From Bacillota bacterium (GTDB lineage Bacteria; Bacillota; Clostridia; DSM-8532): 33,229 bases of DNA. Shown here piece after piece: positions 1-8,616 of the stretch; the first letter of the stretch is position 1; each line of letters starts with the position of its first letter. The position numbers and the translations under genes are program-made. Below the pieces are notes generated by a model. It was given only the letters and a program-made list of their open reading frames with translations. It made no database searches and was not told where the DNA came from. The stretch is from assembly GCA_023440865.1 (NCBI GenBank), contig JAEXRM010000128.1, positions 1 through 33,229 on the forward strand, read 5' to 3'.

Positions 1-1422
1 CTGATGCCCCATCCCATCATCGCCGAATCCGGTTCCCGATGGGTGCAGGAAGGTTATGCCTACGAACGCGACGACTGGTATCTTGCGCTTGCCGGACAGC
101 GATCATCAAACCGCGTGATCATGCCCAATGGAACCCAGCACTACTATCACCAGACGGATCGGGAGGCGGTCACCACCTTTGCCTACCGCATTCTCAGCCG
201 TGGTTCGCTCGAAGTCATCGGATATCTCGTGATCGATGTCAGGAAAACCTACTTCGACCGGATCTTCCGCAGCGGTGCCGCTGCCGGATCAGACATACAC
301 CTCTATGGCCCGGACCAGGTTCCGGCATACACGCATGCGGGCCACACCGCACAGAACCCGGTTGATCTGCGGGAACGTCTCGGTGATGTCCTCGATCGGT
401 CCGGGAGGATCATCAAGATCGGAGGGGAGAAGCATCTTGCCACCTATGGCCGTTCCGTGGCGACCGGATGGGAGATGATATCGCTGCAGCCTGCGGAGGC
501 GCTGCTGATTGAGTTTCGGACCATATCCATCTGGTTCACGGCGGGTTTCCTGCTGATGATCGGATTGGCGGCATTCCTCTCGGTGCGGCTGGCCGGCGGC
601 ATCACAACGCCCATCGAAACGTTGTTGCGTGAAATGAAGGCCGCCCATCACGGGCATCTTCCGCTTCCGGTCCCAGTCCATTCCCGCGATGAGTCCGGCG
701 AACTGGTGAACGGTTTCAACGAGATGGTGATCGAGATCAACGAGCTGCTTTCCCGCAATGCGCGCATGGCGGTGCTGAAGAAGGAGGCGGAGCTCAATGC
801 GCTGCAGAAGCAGATCAATCCGCATTTCATCTACAATACGCTTGAGATCATGATCGGACTTGCCTGCGAAGGCAACACGCAGGTGGTGATATCCGTGTGC
901 AAGCGGCTTGGCCGCATGCTCTCCTACAATCTCGACCGGCGTCGTGCAGTCCCCCTTGCGGACGAACTGCGTCACACGGAGAACTACCTGCGCATTCTGC
1001 AGGACAGTTCCGGCGAACGCTTCACATCCCACTTCGACGTCGATCCGCGGACAAGGGACATGCGGGTGCTGAAGTTCATTCTGCAGCCGTTTGTCGAAAA
1101 TGCCATCATACATGGGTTTGCCGACACGGTGAGCGGGGGCGTCCTGCATGTGCGGGTTCATCTGGTGCAGGACCGCCTGCGGGTGGAGATCGAGGACAAC
1201 GGAAAGGGGATGGATGAACAGAAGCGTCTGTGGCTGCTTGGCCTGATGCGCGAAGAGGGAGGGGAGGAAGACCGCATAGGCATCCGGAACGTGTTGCAGC
1301 GGTTGCGGCTGCAATTCGCGAACCAAGCGGATTTTGAGATCATCAGCGGTCTCGGGGAGGGGACCCGCATGATGCTGATCATGCCACCGATACGGGCGCT
1401 CGAGGCATCGTGCGCCATGTGA
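1..1422 (+). CDS. YesM-type sensor histidine kinase (5' truncated)
   Basis: Membrane sensor kinase of a two-component system; this family usually pairs with an AraC-type response regulator controlling carbohydrate uptake genes. The frame is already open at base 1, so the N-terminus lies outside the window. Visible order: end of an extracellular Cache-like sensor domain (about residues 1-165), one membrane helix (about 172-195), a HAMP linker containing TPIETLLREM, then the His_kinase domain with the phospho-acceptor in LQKQINPHFIYNTLE (His at 823-825). The GHKL ATPase domain follows, with the N-box QPFVENAIIHGF and the G-box DNGKGMD. No response regulator is visible; it probably lies upstream. 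The nucleoside hydrolase follows after 54 bp and may be co-transcribed. The ligand cannot be inferred. Confidence 0.9.
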   Translation: MMPHPIIAESGSRWVQEGYAYERDDWYLALAGQRSSNRVIMPNGTQHYYHQTDREAVTTFAYRILSRGSLEVIGYLVIDVRKTYFDRIFRSGAAAGSDIHLYGPDQVPAYTHAGHTAQNPVDLRERLGDVLDRSGRIIKIGGEKHLATYGRSVATGWEMISLQPAEALLIEFRTISIWFTAGFLLMIGLAAFLSVRLAGGITTPIETLLREMKAAHHGHLPLPVPVHSRDESGELVNGFNEMVIEINELLSRNARMAVLKKEAELNALQKQINPHFIYNTLEIMIGLACEGNTQVVISVCKRLGRMLSYNLDRRRAVPLADELRHTENYLRILQDSSGERFTSHFDVDPRTRDMRVLKFILQPFVENAIIHGFADTVSGGVLHVRVHLVQDRLRVEIEDNGKGMDEQKRLWLLGLMREEGGEEDRIGIRNVLQRLRLQFANQADFEIISGLGEGTRMMLIMPPIRALEASCAM

Positions 1423-1476
1423 CAGCGCGTGGATCACCCGCTGGCATACGCCAGCCGTTACTTGCAGGAGGTATGC

Positions 1477-2388
1477 ATGTTTCCGAAATTGGACGAGGTC
1501 CTTCGCCTGAACCGCCTGACGCCCCCGACAGGGCAAGTCCGCATGGTGCTCGACACCGACACCTACAACGAGGTGGACGACCAGTTTGCCCTCGCGTATG
1601 CGCTTCGCTGCCCGGAACGGCTCCGGCTGGAGGCCGTTTACGCGGCCCCGTTTCACAATGAGATGTCCGATGGACCCGGTGACGGCATGGAGAAGAGCCA
1701 TGCCGAGATCCTGCGGGTGTTGGACCGGCTGAACATCAAGCCCGCCGACGGATTCGTCTGCCGCGGTGCCACACGGTATCTCGGCAGCCCGGATACACCC
1801 TGCCGCAGCGAGGCGACCGACGATCTCATCCGCCGGGCCATGGACGGCCCCGGCCCGTTGTATGTCGTGGCGATCGGCGCCATCACGAACATCGCCTCTG
1901 CCATGCTCATCGAGCCGGCGATCATCGAGCGCATCGTGGTGGTGTGGCTGGGCGGAAATGCGCTGTACTGGCCGCACACCCGGGAATTCAACCTGCAGCA
2001 GGATGTGGCCGCCGCACGCGTCGTGCTCGATTCCGGCGTGCCGGTCGTGCTGCTGCCGTGCAACAATGTCGTATCGCATCTGACCACCACGCTGCCAGAG
2101 CTGGAACGCCATCTCGATGGCCGCAGCGCCATCGGCACCTACCTGACGGGCATAGTGCGCGCCTGCGGCAGGGAAGGCACCGCCTGGTCGCGTGTGATCT
2201 GGGATGTGTCGGCCGTGGCGTGGCTGGTGAATGCCGAATGGGTGCCATCCAGCCTTGTGTCCAGTCCCATTCTGACCGATCAGCTGACCTGGAGCGTCGA
2301 CCGCCGTCGGCATCCTGTCCGGGTGGCGGATGAGGTGAGCCGCGACGCGATCCTGACGGACCTGTTCCGCCGTCTTGCCGACGGGTGA
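1477..2388 (+). CDS. Nucleoside hydrolase (IUNH family)
   Basis: Probable ribonucleoside hydrolase that cleaves the N-glycosidic bond of nucleosides in salvage. It is 303 aa, the usual family length, with no signal peptide, so cytoplasmic. The start at 1477 has AGGAGG at 1466-1471, five bases upstream; an earlier in-frame ATG at 1429 lacks such a site. The N-terminal metal-binding motif reads VLDTDTYNEVDDQFAL, a variant of the classical DTDPGxDD with a longer spacing. IGAITNIASAM and the C-terminal WDVSAVAWLV match the conserved ribose- and calcium-binding segments, with Trp where many members have His. Substrate specificity cannot be read from sequence. It sits between a sensor kinase and a hydantoinase-like gene. 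Confidence 0.9.
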   Translation: MFPKLDEVLRLNRLTPPTGQVRMVLDTDTYNEVDDQFALAYALRCPERLRLEAVYAAPFHNEMSDGPGDGMEKSHAEILRVLDRLNIKPADGFVCRGATRYLGSPDTPCRSEATDDLIRRAMDGPGPLYVVAIGAITNIASAMLIEPAIIERIVVVWLGGNALYWPHTREFNLQQDVAAARVVLDSGVPVVLLPCNNVVSHLTTTLPELERHLDGRSAIGTYLTGIVRACGREGTAWSRVIWDVSAVAWLVNAEWVPSSLVSSPILTDQLTWSVDRRRHPVRVADEVSRDAILTDLFRRLADG

Positions 2389-2421
2389 TGCGGATCTTGC
2401 CGGCCCCGCACCCGCCCGGTC

Positions 2422-2548
2422 GGCCGAAGGAGCTTCTCCGGCCGGTATCATGCGCGGCATCTGCGTCATGTCGCACGCCACAGCATCAAGAAAACGCCAC
2501 AATACGCCAAAATCCTGATAGCAATGACAGCGTCGATCGGCTACGCTG
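2422..2548 (+). promoter_or_regulatory. Dyad symmetries upstream of the HyuA-like gene
   Basis: The 229-bp gap between the nucleoside hydrolase and the HyuA-like gene holds two inverted repeats. One at 2422-2443 has GGCC and GGAG arms closing on CTT, with a GAA bulge. The other at 2528-2548 has arms CAGCGT and ACGCTG around CGATCGGCT. Neither is followed by a T-tract, so they are not standard terminators. The second could be an operator or mRNA hairpin. No convincing -35/-10 pair was found. Confidence 0.35.
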
Positions 2549-2617
2549 TTCCTTGGCGGGCTTTGTCGGGGCGTGCTGTCTGTGTCCCGAGGCATCCGCT
2601 CCGGGAGGGTCATCGTG

Positions 2618-4726
2618 ATGCGGCTTGGTATGGGCATTGATACCGGAGGCACATGCACCGATGCGGTGCTGTACGACTTCGGGACGGAGCGGGTGGTTGC
2701 GTCCGCCAAGGCGGTGACGACGCGGGAGGATCTGACGAAGGGGATTCTCGATGCGATCGATCGCCTGCCGGCCGCCCTGTTGCCGCACATTCGCAGGGTG
2801 GCGCTGTCGACCACCCTGGCGACCAACGCCTGTGTGGAGAACAAGGGGGGGCGGGCCAAGCTGCTCGTCCTGAACGCATACCCCAGTGTGGTCGAGGATG
2901 CCGGCCACCGGTACGGATTGCCGCCCAGCAAGGAGATGCTGCTGGCTGACATGCCCGTGGAGGCCGGGGACTCCCAGTGGGATGCGCTGTTCCGTGCCGG
3001 CTCGGACTGGATGCGCGACGCGGATGCGTTCGGTATCGTGGAGCTCGATGCGGACCGCAATGGTGCCGCCATCGAAAAGGCTGCCGCCGCCTGCTTGCGT
3101 GCCAAGACGCACAAGCCGGTCATCGGCGGACATGAACTGTTTCATGAGCCGAATGTGCTGCAGCGCGGCGCGGGCACGCTGCTCAATGCGAGGCTGGTGC
3201 CCGTCATCAACGGGTTTCTGGCCGCCGTCCGGAATGCCATGACAAAACGCGGCATTCATGCGCCGGTCGTGATTGTCCGCAGCGACGGCACCCTCATGAG
3301 CGAGGCATTCACCGGCGTCCGGCCGGTGGAGACGCTGCTGTGCGGTCCCGCGGCTTCGGTGGTGGGCGGCATGCGGCTGGCAGGGGTCCGGGACTGCCTG
3401 ATCGTCGACATGGGCGGCACGACGACCGATCTGGCGATCGTTCGCGACGGGCATCCATTGCGCGCACAGGACGGTGTCCGCATCGGCGCATGGAAAACCT
3501 ACGTGCATGGCGTGTATATCGATACCTTCGGGCTGGGCGGGGACAGCGCGATCCGACATACGCAGCATGGCGCCCCGCATCTCGACAGCGCGCGCGTGAT
3601 GCCGTTGTGCATGGCGGCAGAACAATGGCCCTGCATTGTCGACCGGCTGACGGAGCTTCTGGCTCGTCGGCACCGTCATACACACCCCCTGCACGAGGGC
3701 TTTGTGCTGTTGAAAGCGTTGGCGGAAATCGAGTCCGATGCATTCCGGTATACGGAAATCGAAAAGCGGATCTGTCGGGCCCTGGCGCAGGGGCCGATGC
3801 TGCTGGAGGACTTGGCGCGCGCCATTGGAACGGATGTCTACAATTTCGGCACTGGCTGTCTCGAGCGGGAAGGCGTGCTGCTGCGCATCGGGCTGACGCC
3901 GACCGACCTGATGCATGTCCTGGGTGAGTTCACCCGTTATGACAGTCGGGCTTCCGTGCTCGGGCTCCGGTTTGTGGCCGCCTGCTGCGACATGTCGCCG
4001 GAAGCATTGGCCACGCATGTGTACGACCTCATCGGACGAAAGCTCTATGTTCACCTGGTTCGCCTGCTGCTGGAGACGTCGGATCCCTGGTACCGGAAGC
4101 ACGGACTGGGCAACGGGCTGGAACGGCTCATCGAGTCGACCTGGGATGCCGCCCGGAACCGTCAGGATGAGAATGATGACTCCGATGAAGGCAGGACGTC
4201 ACCCGTCGACAGGCTGACGGAGTGGAAAAAGGCACGGGGAAAGCAAGCGGACTCCATCGGCCTGACACGCCTGCTGCAGGTCGACCTCCGGGTTCCGGCG
4301 GCGCTGGTCGGCATCGGCGCGCCGACGCACCTGTTTCTGCCGGAAGTGGCCCGCGTCCTCGGTGCTGTCTGCATCCTGCCCGAACATGCGCAGGTCGCCA
4401 ATGCGGTCGGCGCGATTGTCAGCCAGGTATCAGCCGAAGCGGTTGTCAGTGTTCGGTTGGAGGGCGGACCGGGCGGCTTTTCCGGATTTCGGGTCAACGG
4501 GTTTGGCGGAAGCCGGTTGTTCGAGTCCAAAGAGGAGGCAGCTGCCCATGCCGCGCACGAGGCAGCTGCCGAAGCGCGTGCGGAAGCCCGTCGGCGCGGT
4601 GCGGAGGGAGAGTTGGCCGTCACTGTGGATATTTCGGCGGAGGTGGCACAGGCACGCGGCGGCACGCCGATTGAGCTCGGCTTCTCTGTCACCGCCACCG
4701 CCGTTGGGCGACCGGCGCCAGCCTGA
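2618..4726 (+). CDS. Hydantoinase/oxoprolinase family protein (HyuA-like)
   Basis: ATP-grasping ASKHA-fold protein of the hydantoinase A/5-oxoprolinase family, which opens cyclic amides such as hydantoins or 5-oxoproline using ATP. The N-terminus MGIDTGGTCTDAVLYD is the phosphate-1 loop, STTLATNA is the conserved family signature, and VDMGGTTTDLAIV is the phosphate-2 loop. At 702 aa it is near the usual length. ATG 2618 is chosen, with GGGAGG at 2603-2608; the adjacent GTG 2615 is equally possible. A charged stretch NDDSDEGRTSPVDR near residue 520 and an Ala/Glu/Arg-rich segment near the C-terminus look like poorly conserved insertions. No HyuB subunit is adjacent, so it either acts alone, as do many clostridial homologues, or has a distant partner. 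Substrate unknown. Confidence 0.87.
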   Translation: MRLGMGIDTGGTCTDAVLYDFGTERVVASAKAVTTREDLTKGILDAIDRLPAALLPHIRRVALSTTLATNACVENKGGRAKLLVLNAYPSVVEDAGHRYGLPPSKEMLLADMPVEAGDSQWDALFRAGSDWMRDADAFGIVELDADRNGAAIEKAAAACLRAKTHKPVIGGHELFHEPNVLQRGAGTLLNARLVPVINGFLAAVRNAMTKRGIHAPVVIVRSDGTLMSEAFTGVRPVETLLCGPAASVVGGMRLAGVRDCLIVDMGGTTTDLAIVRDGHPLRAQDGVRIGAWKTYVHGVYIDTFGLGGDSAIRHTQHGAPHLDSARVMPLCMAAEQWPCIVDRLTELLARRHRHTHPLHEGFVLLKALAEIESDAFRYTEIEKRICRALAQGPMLLEDLARAIGTDVYNFGTGCLEREGVLLRIGLTPTDLMHVLGEFTRYDSRASVLGLRFVAACCDMSPEALATHVYDLIGRKLYVHLVRLLLETSDPWYRKHGLGNGLERLIESTWDAARNRQDENDDSDEGRTSPVDRLTEWKKARGKQADSIGLTRLLQVDLRVPAALVGIGAPTHLFLPEVARVLGAVCILPEHAQVANAVGAIVSQVSAEAVVSVRLEGGPGGFSGFRVNGFGGSRLFESKEEAAAHAAHEAAAEARAEARRRGAEGELAVTVDISAEVAQARGGTPIELGFSVTATAVGRPAPA

Positions 4727-4733
4727 GGCATGG

Positions 4734-6041
4734 TCAGTCGCGGCCAGCCAGAGCGCGCATGCGCGCCAGGTCCTCGCCAAAAGTGGCATCAATGCGCTGC
4801 CTGACTTGCTCGAGCCATTTTCCGGGTTCGATCGTCGTGGCATACAGCAGGGGCAGTTCCTCGTTCATCAGGGCGGCGGCCTGCTGGTCGAACGGGGTGC
4901 GGCTGACCGGCTCCCGGTTGTCGGCGGCGTCAAGGGCAACCTGATACACCTGCTGTGTTCCGTAAAAGGCATGGGCACGGTTCCTTCGCTTTTCCTGGTC
5001 CTGCCGGGCTGTCATGGTGGCAAGCCGGAGGTAATGCCATGCGGCCTCCGGCTGGTCGGCGTTCCGGTCGATGCCGTACCAGCGGGTAGCCCATTCCGCC
5101 TGCATGCCGAGAGGCTGTCGTGCGACCCTCCATTTTCCATAGGTGTCCGGAGCCCACGCCGGCAGTTGGTCGATGGCCCAGGATCCGCCGAGAAACATCG
5201 CCAGACGGCCCTCGTTCAATGCGGTTTTCCCATCCTCGCTCCAAATGTTGATGTTGCTGACAAGACCTTCGCGGTTGGCTGTCACCGCGAATTCGATCGC
5301 CTTGACATACCGGTCCTGTGAGAACTTCCAGCTGTATTTTGCATCGAAGGGACTCTGGTTGATGCTGCCTGCCAAAAAGGGATGGTTCGGCCATTCGATG
5401 CCGTAGTGGCCTTGCTCCTTCATCGCCTTGAGCAGCGCAAGCCAGTTGTCGCCGTCGGAAAGCCATGCGCCGAGTGCCTCGGGGCTCATGCGATACCCGG
5501 CTTCACGCACCAGGTCATCCCGATAGAACAGCAGCACGGGATGGGTTTGCTGCGGAATCATGGTCGGAACGGAGCCGCCCGGCTGTGTTGCGAGCCGCAT
5601 CTCCGCAGGTGTCAGGCTGTCCAGCACGTCCCTGCTGTCAAACCGGGTATCCGTCAAGTCGGCGAGGATCGGCAGGTCGACACACCAGTCCATGTCAGTC
5701 TCATCCCAGACGTAGAGATCCGCCGACTGGCCGGAGGCGATCGCCGAGATCCATTCCGCACGCCAGGTGGACGCGTTCTGTTCCCTCGTGTAGACCTTTA
5801 CGGTGGGATACATCCGGGTAAAGGGCACAAGCCAGTAGGGATCGGCGTCACCCCAGATCTCAAGCGTCTCCGTGTCGCCCTCTGCCGGTATCGGTTCACC
5901 CTGTGACAGGTCAAGCAGCTGGTCGGGCGTTATGGCTTGCCACACGGGATTGGCCGATCCGCAGCCTGTGGCCGCGAGCAGCAGGACGACAAGCAGGATT
6001 GCCGGCAGCGCACGGAAACGGGATACAACGCTATGTCTCAT
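4734..6041 (-). CDS. Extracellular solute-binding lipoprotein
   Basis: Substrate-binding protein of the family-1 (sugar-type) ABC importer class, membrane-anchored. It is 435 aa. The start at 6041 has GGAGGT six bases upstream. A hydrophobic segment ILLVVLLLAATGC ends in a lipobox whose Cys would be acylated. Features typical of the family include VKVYTREQ, an aspartate/tryptophan-rich ligand cleft (DLYVWDETDMDWC) and FLGGSWAIDQLPAW. It overlaps the 3' end of the upstream GGDEF gene by 11 bp, so the two are probably translationally coupled. No permease or ATPase genes are adjacent. It may therefore present ligand to the neighbouring membrane GGDEF protein instead of to a transporter; this is inference from context. 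Confidence 0.85.
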   Translation of the reverse strand: MRHSVVSRFRALPAILLVVLLLAATGCGSANPVWQAITPDQLLDLSQGEPIPAEGDTETLEIWGDADPYWLVPFTRMYPTVKVYTREQNASTWRAEWISAIASGQSADLYVWDETDMDWCVDLPILADLTDTRFDSRDVLDSLTPAEMRLATQPGGSVPTMIPQQTHPVLLFYRDDLVREAGYRMSPEALGAWLSDGDNWLALLKAMKEQGHYGIEWPNHPFLAGSINQSPFDAKYSWKFSQDRYVKAIEFAVTANREGLVSNINIWSEDGKTALNEGRLAMFLGGSWAIDQLPAWAPDTYGKWRVARQPLGMQAEWATRWYGIDRNADQPEAAWHYLRLATMTARQDQEKRRNRAHAFYGTQQVYQVALDAADNREPVSRTPFDQQAAALMNEELPLLYATTIEPGKWLEQVRQRIDATFGEDLARMRALAGRD

Positions 6042-8088
6042 CCGAAACCTCCGACCATCGGCGCCAGGTGCTGCCACCAGCCTGTTTGGCACGGTACATG
6101 GCCAGGTCCGCGTGCCGGAGCAGGCGGCTGGTGGTCGTGCCGTCATCCGGCCATTTGCTGATGCCGAGCGAGGCGGCCACTCCCACCATGTGTCCCATGA
6201 CCTCGAGGGGGCGGGTGAGTGCCTCGAGCAGGTGTGCCGCCTTTCCCTCCACCTCCCTGTCGGTCAAGCCGGACAGGACAACCGCGAACTCATCGCCGCC
6301 CAGGCGGGCGGCGAACGTGCCTGTCTGCGGCTCGTCCCCGCATGATCGGCGAAACGCTTCCGCGATCGCCTTGAGCGTCGCGTCACCGACATCATGGCCC
6401 AGCGTGTCGTTGATCGGCTTGAACCTGTCCAGGTCGATCAGGAACAGGGAGAGGCCGCTTGCCGGTTTCGTTCCGGCTTCGGCCGCACGGTCGTCCAGCA
6501 GCTCCTGGAGCCTGGTCACAAGATACATGCGGTTGGGCAGTCCGGTCAACGCGTCAAAATGGGCGAGGGAGTGCAGGTGCCGTTCGGAGTCGCGCAGGCG
6601 TTCCGCCTGCACCAGCAAGTCGTCGTTGACGGACTGCAGCTCGCTGAAGGCCTCCTCAAGGGCTTTGCCCATCGATCCGAAGTTCCGTGCCAGCAAGTTC
6701 ACCTCGCGGATGCGACTTCCTGCAACCGCAGGACTGCTTCCGCTGCGGAGGTCGGATTCCAATCGGATGGTCGAGTCTGACAAATGCCGCAAGGCGCGCT
6801 CGAGAAACAGGCTGACCACCATGAGCAGGACGAGTGCCGCCCCGAACACCGGCAAAATCGTTGCCAGTTGCCGGAAAATGGAGGTGGTGGCGTTGTCGAC
6901 GGATGAGACGGGCAGCAGCAGCAGCCGGGACGATGTGCCGTCACTTGCCGGCAGCGCGACCGCAAGCCCGGCGAGCGGCAGTCCGCGGGACGGGCTGCCC
7001 GTCGTCCGCAGCAACAGGATCTCCCCGATGCGGGCCACCTCCCAGGACGAACTGCCCCTGAATGCCTCGATCGTGGCGGAAGCATCGAATGCGTCGGATT
7101 TTGCCGGTCTGCCGGCCGGCTGCGCGGCATCATGCAAGGACTCGCGGATGAGCGATCCATCCGTCGCACGCAGCAGAACGACTGCATCAGGTTGAGCAAG
7201 CTGCTCGAGTGCATCCGCAAGGCGGGCGCGCACAAGGGGGCTGCCAAGCTCGTAGGCATCCTGGTCGCGCGTGGACCAGGATGCGATGATGCGCTGGCGT
7301 GTCTCCATGGCTTCAACCAGGCGGGTCTGGGCATCCCCGATCGTGCGCTGCTGGGACAACCGGCCCAACTGCAGGAAGATCACCAGCAGGAAGAGCAGCA
7401 GGGGGCCGTAGCTGGCGTGGATCAGCACGTTCCGGAGCGAATAGCCGTCTTTTCGCAGGGAATGCGCCAGAGAGCCTTCCGGCAACCGCCGGCCGGGCTG
7501 GGGCATGTATGTCAGCAGGACTTCGGCCGCCAGCGCGCAGGTCATCGATTCAAGGAAATCACGCGCCAGCAGGATGGTGCCCATGGGGGACATGTCGATC
7601 CATCCGACCCGGACGGACAGCAACACAAGCGGCACATCCAGCAGCAGGCCGTAGAGCATGACGGGCAGAAGCAATCCTTTGCGGTAAGCTAGGCTGAAGC
7701 CTGCCACGAAAAGGATCTGCAGCAGCCGCATGCCTGTCGGGAGGCTTTCTCCGGGGAAAGCCAGCAACAATCCGCCATACGCCAGCAAGGCCGCCGGGAC
7801 TGCGGCACCCGGTCCAAAAAGTCCGAGCAGCAGGTACAGGAAGAGCCCGGACAACAGCAGGGAGGCGTCGAAGTACACAGGCACCGGCGTGAACGCGGTC
7901 GCGATCGCGGCCAGGGACAGGATGGCAAGCATCCCCCATTGCGCCCGCGTGGACGGCGGTGTGACCAGCCGGATGCGTTCGGTGTCACGCCGTGCGCCTG
8001 CGGCATTGCGCCGAATGCTTTCGGCGTTATGCTGCTGATCTGTTGCTCCGCCCGGAGGCGTGTTGTTTCTTCTTCCTGCAACACCCAT
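6031..8088 (-). CDS. Membrane-anchored GGDEF protein (probable diguanylate cyclase)
   Basis: Likely makes cyclic di-GMP from GTP. The N-terminal third holds about six membrane helices (MLAILSLAAIATAF onward), resembling a MASE-type sensor region. A putative extracytoplasmic domain lies between a helix at LIHASYGPLLLFLLVIF and another at LATILPVFGAALVLLMV. Then come a HAMP-like stretch, a coiled coil (SELQSVNDDLLVQAERLRD) and a GGDEF domain. The active site is intact (LGGDEF, residues 597-601) with DALTGLPNR and DLDRFKPINDTLGH. The product-inhibition RxxD motif expected just before GGDEF is absent (PQTG there). The start is uncertain: ATG 8088 is used, with TTG 8121 and ATG 7932 as alternatives; none has a strong ribosome site. 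The 3' end overlaps the solute-binding lipoprotein gene. Confidence 0.85.
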   Translation of the reverse strand: MGVAGRRNNTPPGGATDQQHNAESIRRNAAGARRDTERIRLVTPPSTRAQWGMLAILSLAAIATAFTPVPVYFDASLLLSGLFLYLLLGLFGPGAAVPAALLAYGGLLLAFPGESLPTGMRLLQILFVAGFSLAYRKGLLLPVMLYGLLLDVPLVLLSVRVGWIDMSPMGTILLARDFLESMTCALAAEVLLTYMPQPGRRLPEGSLAHSLRKDGYSLRNVLIHASYGPLLLFLLVIFLQLGRLSQQRTIGDAQTRLVEAMETRQRIIASWSTRDQDAYELGSPLVRARLADALEQLAQPDAVVLLRATDGSLIRESLHDAAQPAGRPAKSDAFDASATIEAFRGSSSWEVARIGEILLLRTTGSPSRGLPLAGLAVALPASDGTSSRLLLLPVSSVDNATTSIFRQLATILPVFGAALVLLMVVSLFLERALRHLSDSTIRLESDLRSGSSPAVAGSRIREVNLLARNFGSMGKALEEAFSELQSVNDDLLVQAERLRDSERHLHSLAHFDALTGLPNRMYLVTRLQELLDDRAAEAGTKPASGLSLFLIDLDRFKPINDTLGHDVGDATLKAIAEAFRRSCGDEPQTGTFAARLGGDEFAVVLSGLTDREVEGKAAHLLEALTRPLEVMGHMVGVAASLGISKWPDDGTTTSRLLRHADLAMYRAKQAGGSTWRRWSEVSDET
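7972..8034. repeat. Three imperfect 21-bp direct repeats
   Basis: Three tandem 21-bp units at 7972-7992, 7993-8013 and 8014-8034 share a (T/C)(T/G)CGG(T/C)(G/A)T core, at the extreme 5' end of the GGDEF gene on its coding strand. They would encode a degenerate, poorly conserved N-terminal extension, which adds to the doubt about that gene's start. No function is evident. Confidence 0.45.
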
Positions 8089-8233
8089 AGAGAAGGTTTT
8101 CCACCGCTGACGGCCATACAAACCTTTGATTCAGCCGGATACCGTCGTTTCCGCGCCAATCCGGCCACCCGTACCGCCTCGCCTCCCGTGAGGGTCCGGG
8201 CAGGTGCATGGGCGCGGATGTATGCAAGGATAC

Positions 8234-8262
8234 TTGACAACTTGTTGAATCATCATGATAAC
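8234..8262 (+). promoter_or_regulatory. Promoter of the agr-like operon
   Basis: A perfect -35 TTGACA (8234-8239) lies 17 bp before GATAAC (8257-8262, 4/6 match to the -10 consensus). Transcription would start near 8269, leaving a leader of about 124 nt before the AgrD-like start codon. It lies in an AT-richer pocket between divergent genes. Confidence 0.6.
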
Positions 8263-8332
8263 GATGACGATCTGGTGGGAAATATGATACGATTCCATCG
8301 GGTGTCTATGAAATTGCCGGTCGTCTGTCGTG

Positions 8333-8377
8333 GTCATCCACGGCGGATGGTTCCTCACAACCATCCGCCGACATGAC
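8333..8377 (+). promoter_or_regulatory. Strong leader hairpin before the AgrD-like gene
   Basis: A perfect 12-bp stem (CGGCGGATGGTT at 8341-8352 with AACCATCCGCCG at 8359-8370) closes on the six-base loop CCTCAC. It is extended by an outer GTCAT/ATGAC pairing. It ends one base before the weak ribosome site GGAAAG (8378-8383) of the small peptide gene. No T-tract follows, so a role in mRNA stability or translation is more likely than termination. Confidence 0.6.
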
Positions 8378-8392
8378 GGAAAGCGAGTGCAA

Positions 8393-8527
8393 ATGATGCG
8401 ACAATGGCTTCGTCCCCTGCTCCGTGCGCTGGGTGCTGTTGCGATGACCGTCGCGCTCATGGCGCCTTTGGTCACGACCTGGTTCATGATCCAGGAGGAG
8501 GCTTGTCCCGAACACCTTCAACGCTGA
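8393..8527 (+). CDS. agrD: AgrD-like autoinducing peptide precursor (44 aa)
   Basis: Small prepeptide whose processed core would be a cyclic quorum signal. Three AgrD parts are visible. The first is an N-terminal amphipathic or hydrophobic helix (MRQWLRPLLRALGAVAM onward). The second is a short hydrophobic core ending around TTWFM. The third is an acidic, Pro-containing tail, QEEACPEHL, like the QPE-P-L tails of clostridial AgrD. In known AgrD proteins the first ring residue is Cys, or Ser in a few. Aligning the tryptophan with C-x-W-type cores such as C. perfringens CLWFT puts Thr28 at that position. The only Cys (38) falls in the tail. The gene directly precedes AgrC- and AgrB-like genes. 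Start ATG 8393 or 8396 with weak GGAAAG. The identification rests on context and architecture, not on a close match. Confidence 0.68.
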   Translation: MMRQWLRPLLRALGAVAMTVALMAPLVTTWFMIQEEACPEHLQR

Positions 8528-8616
8528 GTCAACCGTACACCGATGTGCCGATGCCATCCGGAGAACCTGCCGTCGCGTTGCGCAACGACAGGATGAAAAA
8601 GGAAGTAGAAAAATCG

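Noticed and set aside
289..3123. 944-residue minus-strand open frame antisense to the kinase, hydrolase and hydantoinase genes
   Set aside because: It is a shadow of GC-rich genes on the plus strand, crosses several of them, has no ribosome site and shows biased His/Arg/Gln composition. The same applies to the minus-strand frames over oppA-oppC (29276-32011) and the antisense frame at 14789-17500.
8500..8527. Cys38 of the AgrD-like peptide as thiolactone residue
   Set aside because: It lies within the acidic Pro-containing tail, leaving only six residues after it, whereas the processed tail in AgrD proteins follows the ring and is removed.
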